DNA from: Arcuatula senhousia
Lineage: Eukaryota > Mollusca > Bivalvia > Mytilida > Mytilidae
Length of the DNA stretch: 64,000 nt
Direction: 5' to 3'
Assembly (NCBI GenBank): GCA_963971305.1
Contig: OZ020307.1
Span: forward strand, 7,081,501 to 7,145,500
This document shows, piece by piece, positions 24,001 through 35,600 of this stretch. Under the pieces are notes generated by a model. It was given only the letters and a program-made list of their open reading frames with translations. It was not told where the DNA came from and did no database searches. The translations under genes were made by a program, and so were the position numbers. Positions within the stretch are counted from its first letter, which is position 1, and the number at the start of each line of letters is the position of its first letter.

Positions 24001-26439
24001 ATGTTATATGGCCGTACCATAATAAAAAACTGAGTTTAAATGATACTTAAAAATGGGGGATATTATGAGCATTAGCGCAAAATCCACCCTCTCAACTATT
24101 TTGGCTTATTGCTCAATGCACTTATGTTATTTATCATTTATTTCAATGTACTTAGGGAGAATAGAGATTGTAGAACTATTTTATATGTTTCCAAGGGCTT
24201 CAACTCCTACATTTTGAACGTCCACACTCCCACCCGAAATATCTAATGTGTCCATCTGGTATGATCGATTATTCTTACAAAACATTAAAGAATTTGATGA
24301 TATTTGAACATAATAATGTCCATATTACAACATTGATATTGTTATCCCAAAAAATTAAATACGAGTAAAATTGGGAGTTTAATGCTCTTAAAACAAGGAA
24401 GAAGAATATTTGGGTGACAGGGTACCTTTCTTGTAACTAATATTGCTACGCCATTATTAGAAGAATCTTGTTGATATATTCACATCCACTAAGTGGCATG
24501 GTGCTTTTTCGTCTTTACTTATAAAAAGTGATAAATCGTTACATAAGAGAACAATAATAAACGAAATTCGCGCGTTGACATTGCATTACAAACGCGATGT
24601 TTGTCTCTTACGTCTTTGTTTTTCCTTTCAGCTATATTTGATTTTTTCGGAATACAGATGTTTTCCTTTTCCGTAAAGTGTTACTGTATTTTTATGTTTT
24701 AAATTGCATCTAGATAATGTTCCGTGTTTTCTATTAGCTCAAATTTGAAAAAGTCATCAATTGGCTGTACATTTTTCATTCGCCACTATATCGCCACCAG
24801 TGCTTCAAACGTTATGAAACTTAGGCAATATCATTAATAGATATTGTAGTTTAACATACCCATTAACTGTTTTTATCTGATTTAAAATAAAGATTCTTCA
24901 GAGAAAAGTAAGTGCATATTTTGGCTAAAGTGAAGGGGGTACCCAGCTCTTAGTCGTAACAACGCCTTTGAAACTGCTTTAAATTTCACATAAATTTACA
25001 GAAACATTGTCAGTATAACGATACTTCCAATTTTAATTCTAAATGCCACAGTAAACGCCAAAAATTGTTCTTAGCTTGGAAATATTTCGTGTTTTTCTAT
25101 TTCTGACCGTAAAATTCGCATACGTTTTTCATTATATCTCATAAACGACAATCACAAATTTGATAATTTTTTTACAAAATCATTGTAACACAGTCTTGAT
25201 GCACAAATGATAATTCACTGTTTGTTTACTCTCGAATTCGGCGTTTCACGCGGAATAATGTTCAATACTACCTATAACTCACAGCCAAAAAGTATAGTAA
25301 ATGATAGTGTAAAAGAGAAACAAGTACGGAATTGATCATTCCGGGTCGGAATTGACAGATAAAAATGACAGTTTTTCCACGTTTAAATCAAAACTAACTG
25401 CCGTATCGAAATTAGATTTATAGACAATAAAGTATGTATACGTGTCAATATGAATGACCAGTTTCATAAATGATACCTAAAAGATTTAGAAATTGTGATT
25501 AAAAATCACCCTTTATTTTGCTAATATTTAAGGAGTTTTTCAAATCGTGTTATGTATACGAAAACACACCCTATAGATTAACTTAATGCATTTCTATGCA
25601 AGATATGTCTATTTTGAAAGTCATAAATTCAAAACCAATGCTAGAATGTATTTTATTTGTTTTGAATACTACCTTTTACTGTCATACCATCAAAGAGTTG
25701 ATCGAGGGTACCCTTGTTTAACGGATTATTTTGATCACCACGACCATCCGAACTTCTTACGACCAGTAAAATATTAAACTAGAAGCTTGTACCTTTCGTT
25801 GAAGCCCACAATTAGCCGTATGTTCTGTGGGTACATTAAACTTTTAAATAAAGTGTCTTTTTTCATTCCGTCTACTCTACTAAACCTGCAAGCACACTTT
25901 TTTACGTTTATAGTTTAATCCACACTTCTATATCAATTAACACTGCGATATCATATGCCAACCAAGGTTAATTGTCAATTATTAGGAATCCCTGGGGAAT
26001 GTTTTATGATGTTAAAAAGTCGATAAAACTGAAAAATAAACAATTGATCATCATTCCAAATATTTACCTAAATGAAATCAACCTTCATAAAAATATCACT
26101 AATTACTATCCTGTGATAGTACTTTAAAAATTTGGACAGTAATATCTTTGTATTTGTTATAAAAATGAGTTTTTATCAAAGAAATAAAATAAAAGTTTAA
26201 TTTTATCTTCGTTTGATATTCTCGTTAAAAACTAGGCCGGAAACAAAAACGAATATCGGTCCGTTAAAAATGTACTTTTTGGGGGGCGATGTTTTGTTTT
26301 GTTATTTTGTTATTTTTTTTTTTTTTTTTTTGATATTTATTTGATATTCAAACTATATGATTCTAAAGAAAAAACTGCAAATGAATATCAAATGAATGTC
26401 AAATGAAAAAAAAAAACCATTTAATATTCGATCTAGAGC

Positions 26440-26600
26440 ACCTGACTTCACTCATGTTACGACTTGAGTTCGCGTTGTTGATTTCCGTTCGGTTGATTTT
26501 GTGTTTTGTTGCTGTGTGTGCTGTTTTTGTTCTTGTTTATCGGTTTCGTCGTTGCCCTTTCAGACTTTTGACACTCGAATGCCCCATTGGTGCCTCTTTG
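26440..26600 (+). repeat. Interspersed repeat family R2, partial copy
   Basis: Shares the 3' blocks of R2: GTTACGACTTGAGTTCGCG, TTGATTTCCGTTCGG, TTGTTTATCGGTTTCGTCGT and AGACTTTTGACACTCGAATG. The 5' blocks are absent or too diverged to see. Confidence 0.65.
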
Positions 26601-26626
26601 CCTCTTTCACCTTATTAAGTATTACG

Positions 26627-27380
26627 TAGATCTTAATGAGCTTTACAATATATAATTTAAATTTATCAGATATCTTTTTATATAAAAGTTTCCAAGATAT
26701 TGAGCTTCATAATTGCAAAATTCGGAAAAAATCAAGAAAAGGGCAAACTCCTTTACGCGTGGTTAGATCTTCTTCAAATTATCAGGGCAGGTAGATGTTG
26801 AGGTTCTGAACACTTTTGCATCCATTCGAATTTTGATATCTGTCCCCGTTTTTAAGTTATCTGCAAAGAAAACTACATTTACCCCTTTGTTCTATATTTT
26901 TAGCAATAGCAGCGTTGTTTTTCAACAAATCTAATCTCCGAACAACGTTTTTCTAACACACATACTATTAAACAACTATACAAAGTTTGATTGCAAATTA
27001 ACTTTTGGTGTCAGAGGAGTTAACGATATTGATATAAGAAAACGCTGAAAAATGGTCAATTTTGACGTTCATAGAGGAATAACTCCGAAAAGGTGAGGTT
27101 CAATATCTTTCATTTAGTTACATCTTCACTAGATCTTGATGAGCTTAACAATATGCAATTCTCGAATATCTTTTACAGTTTTCAAGATCAGATATTGAGC
27201 TTAGCGTAAAAAGTGCGAAATTTGAAGAAAAAAAATCCAGAAAAGTGGCAGCTTGTTGGATCTTCTTCAAAATTTCAGGACAGAAAAATCTTGAGGTACT
27301 GATCATTTTCATTCAAGAATTTTGATATCTGAGTTTATTTGCAAAAACTGCAATTGACTCGTGCATTTGATATACTTGTA
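26627..27380 (+). repeat. Diverged direct duplication, about 503-bp offset
   Basis: Blocks beginning TAGATCTT(A/G)ATGAGCTT at 26627 and 27130 are followed in the same order by AAGATATTGAGCTT / AGATATTGAGCTT, GATCTTCTTCAAA, TTGAGGT(T/A)CTGA and ATTTTGATATCTG. The second copy is complete and the first continues into unrelated sequence. Probably the eroded interior of an older mobile element. Confidence 0.6.
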
Positions 27381-27603
27381 TACTGGTGTGCTAGTATCAT
27401 CAACACGTCTGTCGGAACGGGTTAACTTCCGACGAATTTAAACCACACCAGAGCAGCCAACCATCCCAAGCAGAAGTAAGAAACACTTTGTATAGTTTGT
27501 ACTATGTTTGATCCATAGATTAAGCCAAACTCACAAAGAATTCTTTGTAAACAGGGTTTTAAGCAGAACACTTGATATGTTGCACAAAAGGCTTGGCTTT
27601 ATT

Positions 27604-27838
27604 ATGTCCCCGACCACGAAGTGTCGTCGGGGACAAATTCTTTTTACTCTGTTTCTTATTTTTCTTATTAAGTCGCCCAAAACAAAGTTTGGGAGACTTA
27701 TTGTTTTTGCACCGTTTCTTATTATTATTATGTCTCCCAAACGAAAGTTTGGAGACATATTGTTTTTACTCTGTTTCTTATTATGTCTCCCAAACGAAAG
27801 TTTGGAGACATATTGTTTTTACTCTGTTTCTTATTATT
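27604..27838 (+). repeat. Ladder of four isolated Helentron-like 5' heads
   Basis: Four consecutive modules start at 27604, 27670, 27730 and 27783. Each is a self-complementary hairpin (stems GTCCCCGAC, AAGTCgCCCAAA, ATGTCTCC/AAAC twice) followed by about 20 bp of TTGTTTTT(A/G)C...GTTTCTT and a short ATT tract. Each looks like only the first 53-66 bp of an element. Stem sequences differ between modules but remain paired. Confidence 0.75.
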
Positions 27839-29387
27839 AAGGTCTTTCCCTTCCACAGAAGGAAAGACCTTACTGTATTTCTTCTGATTATTATTGTTCT
27901 TCTTTTCTGCCATCATTTGACGAAAAGTGTTGCGACATATCTTTTCGATACTTGGTACCATTATTTGGTCATACGAATACTTGCCTAAACCCATGCTTTG
28001 AAACCGATCTATTTTTAGTAACGGAGTTATCTGCCCTAGACCGGAAAACCTTGTTTGCAAATTAACTCAAGAACCATGACCCTTATCAAAAATCTGAAGT
28101 GAGGAAAATGTTGCTTGACTCCTGGTCATGATTCGTCACCCCAAAAAAAAAAATTTCGACTAACTTCCTGGTTACGCGTTTTTGACTCGAAAAGTGTCGC
28201 GACTCGTCAAATTTTTTTTCTTCAAAACGGTTAGTCCTAGAGACTTGGGACCTTCACCAATCATCCTAAGTGACATATGTTACATCTAAAAATGTCAAGG
28301 TCAAAGGTCAAATCTCAAGGTCAGAGGTCATGGTACACCTTGTTTGCAGTATAGCTAAAAAACCATATAAAATTGAAGCAGACATGTAATGGGAAAAATA
28401 CTCGTCTCATTTAGACCTTTATTTGATATAAAGGGTCCAACACTGTTCGACAGACCGTTTTCGAGTTATGGCCCTTAACGCGTTTCGGCTTATCCGTTTT
28501 TGGCTTATAACTTTTAAACCGTCTGAGATAATATTGTAAACATATGGGTTTTTTGTGACTGTCATTATGGGCCCTTCAATTTAAGACCAAAGTCGAATGG
28601 TTATGGGCAGCCATTTTCAAAATGGCTGACACCGTAAACAGTTTTTATGAAATAACACTTAAACCGTACAAAATTGAAGCGGACAATACATGGAAAAAAT
28701 GTTCGCCATGTCAAAATCTACAAAAAGTGTTTCAGGTGCGAAAGCGTAAAACTTGTCGTTTTTGAGTTATCGCCCTTGATTCTTATTTTAAAAATGATTT
28801 TTTGTTTATAACTTTTTAACCATAAAAGATGGTGAATGAAACATAGGGTTCAAGTGAAAGGGAATTAAATTATCTACAATTTGAACCCAAACAGTACATG
28901 ATTCGGTTAACCGGTTTCAAAATGGCGGCCAAAACAAGTTCCACGAAACACATTTTTTGCCAATAACTTGAAAACCATAACAGATAGTATAGTAAACATG
29001 TATACTTAAATGAATCAGTATATAAAGAGCTACAATTTGAGTCCAAGGTCAAAGGTCATGGGTCAAGGTCATTCCCTAGCAACAAGGTAACATTAATGAA
29101 AAGTCCATAGCAACCATATATATTCTAAACCAAGACTACTTTCTGAGTTTAGATGTAAGTTTTTGCAACCGGAAATGACATTTAGTCCATAGCAACCGAC
29201 ATAAAAGTCCTTAGCAACCATACTTTTTCTGACTCTAGGACCCCTTATCTTCATTCTGGAGCCTATATCACAATAATTGGCAACATCTTGTCATAAACAA
29301 AGTGACTCAAATGTCTTTAGTACTTAACAAAAACATAAGACAGGGAAAGACCTCACATTTGTTCTCTGAACAAATGACTTTTTAATT
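27839..29387 (+). mobile_element. Full-length non-autonomous Helentron-like element (1549 bp)
   Basis: The left end is a hairpin opening with AAGGTCTTTCCCTTC and closing with GAAGGAAAGACCTT. A matching 12-bp right inverted repeat, AGGGAAAGACCT, lies at 29342-29353. It is followed 2 bp later by a perfect 9-bp hairpin (CATTTGTTC, loop TCT, GAACAAATG, 29356-29376) and a TTTTTAATT end. Short asymmetric inverted repeats with a hairpin beyond the right one are the hallmark of Helentron/HINE-type rolling-circle elements. The interior has no coding frame. It shows a diverged duplication of about 300 bp (28371 and 28673) and repeated CATAGCAACC motifs (29105-29215). It also carries three perfect nuclear-receptor DR1-type motifs. 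Confidence 0.8.
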
Positions 29388-29629
29388 ATGTCTCCCAAAC
29401 GAAAGTTTGGAGACATATTGTTTTTACTCTGTTTCTTATTATTATTATGTCCCCGAACACGAAGTGTCGGGGACATATTGTTTTTGCTCGGTTTCTTATT
29501 AAGTCGCCCAAAACAAAGTTTGGGAGACTTATTGTTTTTGCACCGTTTCTTATTATTATTAAGTCGCCCAAAACAAAGTTTGGGAGACTTATTGTTTTTG
29601 CACCGTTTCTTATTATTATTATTATTATT
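29388..29629 (+). repeat. Second ladder of four isolated 5' heads
   Basis: Modules begin at 29388, 29447, 29501 and 29561, of 59, 54, 60 and 69 bp. Their hairpin types repeat those of the first ladder (ATGTCTCC type, ATGTCCCCGA type, and AAGTCgCCC type twice). Each ends in (ATT)n, and the next head begins directly after that tract. They lie between the end of the full-length element and the first satellite array. Confidence 0.75.
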
Positions 29630-32600
29630 AAGGTCTTTCACGACTACGGTCGTAAAGACCTTCTAGCAATTCTTCTGATTATTATTATTATTTTCTTCCG
29701 CCAAAAAAATTTTTTTTTTGTTTCGCGACATATCATTTCAATACTTAAGGTAGTATACCGGTCATGAAAAACCAATTTAAAAATGAGTCCGCTTAGCGAA
29801 ACTATTTTTAGTTACGGAGTTATCTCCCCTAAAAACTTAAATCATGTGTCGCATCTCCTCTTAAACTACAATAAAAATGCAAAAATTAAAGCATGCAATA
29901 CAATAAGGAACTCATGAAGAGGTGAATAGGACAATTTCATAAATTTCAGACAACTTCCTGATGAAAAAATTAAGAGGTGAAAAGTGTCGCGACATAATAA
30001 ATTGCTCAAAATGCTATTTTTAGCTTAACTACATATTATGATCTATTTTTTACATAATTTTCCATATTTGAGTCAGGTTTTTTTAGTGCTAAACAGTTGT
30101 CTAATGTCTATTCTACCTATTTGACCCAAAAATGACAAAAAATTGCAAAACTATTAGACGCGATTGGATTTTTAAGAAATTTACACCGGTCTTTGGTACA
30201 GATTAACCGTATGACCTTGACTGACTTTTCAAGGTCAAGTCAACTTAATGACACTATTCCAACACATTTAAACCATTTTAGGGTCTCAGATATCAAAAAT
30301 AAGAAAATTGAAAATTCATCCCCCCTTTTTTCCAAAAATGTGAAATTTGACATTTTTTCACCAAAAATGGTCAAAACATGTTAAATGTACTACTTTTAAT
30401 CATATTTAGTCAAAACCAGATGAAAAAATGTTGACCGGTTCTTATTAAGGTCTTTCACGACTACGGTCGTAAAGACCTTCTAGCAATTCTTCTGATTATT
30501 ATTATTATTTTCTTCCGCCAAAAAAATTTTTTTTTTGTTTCGCGACATATCATTTCAATACTTAAGGTAGTATACCGGTCATGAAAAACCAATTTAAAAA
30601 TGAGTCCGCTTAGCGAAACTATTTTTAGTTACGGAGTTATCTCCCCTAAAAACTTAAATCATGTGTCGCATCTCCTCTTAAACTACAATAAAAATGCAAA
30701 AATTAAAGCATGCAATACAATAAGGAACTCATGAAGAGGTGAATAGGACAATTTCATAAATTTCAGACAACTTCCTGATGAAAAAATTAAGAGGTGAAAA
30801 GTGTCGCGACATAATAAATTGCTCAAAATGCTATTTTTAGCTTAACTACATATTATGATCTATTTTTTACATAATTTTCCATATTTGAGTCAGGTTTTTT
30901 TAGTGCTAAACAGTTGTCTAATGTCTATTCTACCTATTTGACCCAAAAATGACAAAAAATTGCAAAACTATTAGACGCGATTGGATTTTTAAGAAATTTA
31001 CACCGGTCTTTGGTACAGATTAACCGTATGACCTTGACTGACTTTTCAAGGTCAAGTCAACTTAATGACACTATTCCAACACATTTAAACCATTTTAGGG
31101 TCTCAGATATCAAAAATAAGAAAATTGAAAATTCATCCCCCCTTTTTTCCAAAAATGTGAAATTTGACATTTTTTCACCAAAAATGGTCAAAACATGTTA
31201 AATGTACTACTTTTAATCATATTTAGTCAAAACCAGATGAAAAAATGTTGACCGGTTCTTATTAAGGTCTTTCACGACTACGGTCGTAAAGACCTTCTAG
31301 CAATTCTTCTGATTATTATTATTATTTTCTTCCGCCAAAAAAATTTTTTTTTTGTTTCGCGACATATCATTTCAATACTTAAGGTAGTATACCGGTCATG
31401 AAAAACCAATTTAAAAATGAGTCCGCTTAGCGAAACTATTTTTAGTTACGGAGTTATCTCCCCTAAAAACTTAAATCATGTGACGCATCTCCTCTTAAAC
31501 TACAATAAAAATGCAAAAATTAAAGCATGCAATACAATAAGGAACTCATGAAGAGGTGAATAGGACAATTTCATAAATTTCAGACAACTTCCTGATGAAA
31601 AAATTAAGAGGTGAAAAGTGTCGCGACATAATAAATTGCTCAAAATGCTATTTTTAGCTTAACTACATATTATGATCTATTTTTTACATAATTTTCCATA
31701 TTTGAGTCAGGTTTTTTTAGTGCTAAACAGTTGTCTAATGTCTATTCTACCTATTTGACCCAAAAATGACAAAAAATTGCAAAACTATTAGACGCGATTG
31801 GATTTTTAAGAAATTTACACCGGTCTTTGGTACAGATTAACCGTATGACCTTGACTGACTTTTCAAGGTCAAGTCAACTTAATGACACTATTCCAACACA
31901 TTTAAACCATTTTAGGGTCTCAGATATCAAAAATAAGAAAATTGAAAATTCATCCCCCCTTTTTTCCAAAAATGTGAAATTTGACATTTTTTCACCAAAA
32001 ATGGTCAAAACATGTTAAATGTACTACTTTTAATCATATTTAGTCAAAACCAGATGAAAAAATGTTGACCGGTTCTTATTAAGGTCTTTCACGACTACGG
32101 TCGTAAAGACCTTCTAGCAATTCTTCTGATTATTATTATTATTTTCTTCCGCCAAAAAAATTTTTTTTTTGTTTCGCGACATATCATTTCAATACTTAAG
32201 GTAGTATACCGGTCATGAAAAACCAATTTAAAAATGAGTCCGCTTAGCGAAACTATTTTTAGTTACGGAGTTATCTCCCCTAAAAACTTAAATCATGTGT
32301 CGCATCTCCTCTTAAACTACAATAAAAATGCAAAAATTAAAGCATGCAATACAATAAGGAACTCATGAAGAGGTGAATAGGACAATTTCATAAATTTCAG
32401 ACAACTTCCTGATGAAAAAATTAAGAGGTGAAAAGTGTCGCGACATAATAAATTGCTCAAAATGCTATTTTTAGCTTAACTACATATTATGATCTATTTT
32501 TTACATAATTTTCCATATTTGAGTCAGGTTTTTTTAGTGCTAAACAGTTGTCTAATGTCTATTCTACCTATTTGACCCAAAAATGACAAAAAATTGCAAA

Positions 32601-35600
32601 ACTATTAGACGCGATTGGATTTTTAAGAAATTTACACCGGTCTTTGGTACAGATTAACCGTATGACCTTGACTGACTTTTCAAGGTCAAGTCAACTTAAT
32701 GACACTATTCCAACACATTTAAACCATTTTAGGGTCTCAGATATCAAAAATAAGAAAATTGAAAATTCATCCCCCCTTTTTTCCAAAAATGTGAAATTTG
32801 ACATTTTTTCACCAAAAATGGTCAAAACATGTTAAATGTACTACTTTTAATCATATTTAGTCAAAACCAGATGAAAAAATGTTGACCGGTTCTTATTAAG
32901 GTCTTTCACGACTACGGTCGTAAAGACCTTCTAGCAATTCTTCTGATTATTATTATTATTTTCTTCCGCCAAAAAAATTTTTTTTTTGTTTCGCGACATA
33001 TCATTTCAATACTTAAGGTAGTATACCGGTCATGAAAAACCAATTTAAAAATGAGTCCGCTTAGCGAAACTATTTTTAGTTACGGAGTTATCTCCCCTAA
33101 AAACTTAAATCATGTGTCGCATCTCCTCTTAAACTACAATAAAAATGCAAAAATTAAAGCATGCAATACAATAAGGAACTCATGAAGAGGTGAATAGGAC
33201 AATTTCATAAATTTCAGACAACTTCCTGATGAAAAAATTAAGAGGTGAAAAGTGTCGCGACATAATAAATTGCTCAAAATGCTATTTTTAGCTTAACTAC
33301 ATATTATGATCTATTTTTTACATAATTTTCCATATTTGAGTCAGGTTTTTTTAGTGCTAAACAGTTGTCTAATGTCTATTCTACCTATTTGACCCAAAAA
33401 TGACAAAAAATTGCAAAACTATTAGACGCGATTGGATTTTTAAGAAATTTACACCGGTCTTTGGTACAGATTAACCGTATGACCTTGACTGACTTTTCAA
33501 GGTCAAGTCAACTTAATGACACTATTCCAACACATTTAAACCATTTTAGGGTCTCAGATATCAAAAATAAGAAAATTGAAAATTCATCCCCCCTTTTTTC
33601 CAAAAATGTGAAATTTGACATTTTTTCACCAAAAATGGTCAAAACATGTTAAATGTACTACTTTTAATCATATTTAGTCAAAACCAGATGAAAAAATGTT
33701 GACCGGTTCTTATTAAGGTCTTTCACGACTACGGTCGTAAAGACCTTCTAGCAATTCTTCTGATTATTATTATTATTTTCTTCCGCCAAAAAAATTTTTT
33801 TTTTGTTTCGCGACATATCATTTCAATACTTAAGGTAGTATACCGGTCATGAAAAACCAATTTAAAAATGAGTCCGCTTAGCGAAACTATTTTTAGTTAC
33901 GGAGTTATCTCCCCTAAAAACTTAAATCATGTGACGCATCTCCTCTTAAACTACAATAAAAATGCAAAAATTAAAGCATGCAATACAATAAGGAACTCAT
34001 GAAGAGGTGAATAGGACAATTTCATAAATTTCAGACAACTTCCTGATGAAAAAATTAAGAGGTGAAAAGTGTCGCGACATAATAAATTGCTCAAAATGCT
34101 ATTTTTAGCTTAACTACATATTATGATCTATTTTTTACATAATTTTCCATATTTGAGTCAGGTTTTTTTAGTGCTAAACAGTTGTCTAATGTCTATTCTA
34201 CCTATTTGACCCAAAAATGACAAAAAATTGCAAAACTATTAGACGCGATTGGATTTTTAAGAAATTTACACCGGTCTTTGGTACAGATTAACCGTATGAC
34301 CTTGACTGACTTTTCAAGGTCAAGTCAACTTAATGACACTATTCCAACACATTTAAACCATTTTAGGGTCTCAGATATCAAAAATAAGAAAATTGAAAAT
34401 TCATCCCCCCTTTTTTCCAAAAATGTGAAATTTGACATTTTTTCACCAAAAATGGTCAAAACATGTTAAATGTACTACTTTTAATCATATTTAGTCAAAA
34501 CCAGATGAAAAAATGTTGACCGGTTCTTATTAAGGTCTTTCACGACTACGGTCGTAAAGACCTTCTAGCAATTCTTCTGATTATTATTATTATTTTCTTC
34601 CGCCAAAAAAATTTTTTTTTTGTTTCGCGACATATCATTTCAATACTTAAGGTAGTATACCGGTCATGAAAAACCAATTTAAAAATGAGTCCGCTTAGCG
34701 AAACTATTTTTAGTTACGGAGTTATCTCCCCTAAAAACTTAAATCATGTGTCGCATCTCCTCTTAAACTACAATAAAAATGCAAAAATTAAAGCATGCAA
34801 TACAATAAGGAACTCATGAAGAGGTGAATAGGACAATTTCATAAATTTCAGACAACTTCCTGATGAAAAAATTAAGAGGTGAAAAGTGTCGCGACATAAT
34901 AAATTGCTCAAAATGCTATTTTTAGCTTAACTACATATTATGATCTATTTTTTACATAATTTTCCATATTTGAGTCAGGTTTTTTTAGTGCTAAACAGTT
35001 GTCTAATGTCTATTCTACCTATTTGACCCAAAAATGACAAAAAATTGCAAAACTATTAGACGCGATTGGATTTTTAAGAAATTTACACCGGTCTTTGGTA
35101 CAGATTAACCGTATGACCTTGACTGACTTTTCAAGGTCAAGTCAACTTAATGACACTATTCCAACACATTTAAACCATTTTAGGGTCTCAGATATCAAAA
35201 ATAAGAAAATTGAAAATTCATCCCCCCTTTTTTCCAAAAATGTGAAATTTGACATTTTTTCACCAAAAATGGTCAAAACATGTTAAATGTACTACTTTTA
35301 ATCATATTTAGTCAAAACCAGATGAAAAAATGTTGACCGGTTCTTATTAAGGTCTTTCACGACTACGGTCGTAAAGACCTTCTAGCAATTCTTCTGATTA
35401 TTATTATTATTTTCTTCCGCCAAAAAAATTTTTTTTTTGTTTCGCGACATATCATTTCAATACTTAAGGTAGTATACCGGTCATGAAAAACCAATTTAAA
35501 AATGAGTCCGCTTAGCGAAACTATTTTTAGTTACGGAGTTATCTCCCCTAAAAACTTAAATCATGTGTCGCATCTCCTCTTAAACTACAATAAAAATGCA

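Larger units (their letters stand above)
20131..26602. other. Intergenic region upstream of the iGluR-like gene
   Basis: About 6.5 kb without a supportable gene. Besides the two R2 copies it holds T-rich or A-rich tracts (22660-22870, 26306-26330) and isolated short frames (for example 92 residues at 21865-22143, minus strand) with no recognised features. The promoter of the receptor gene should lie just above 20130, but no clear TATA box with a start-site motif is evident. Confidence 0.5.

Noticed and set aside
27604..29629. CRISPR-like appearance of short hairpin repeats
   Set aside because: The DNA is eukaryotic, units are contiguous without unique spacers, and the hairpins are transposon ends.
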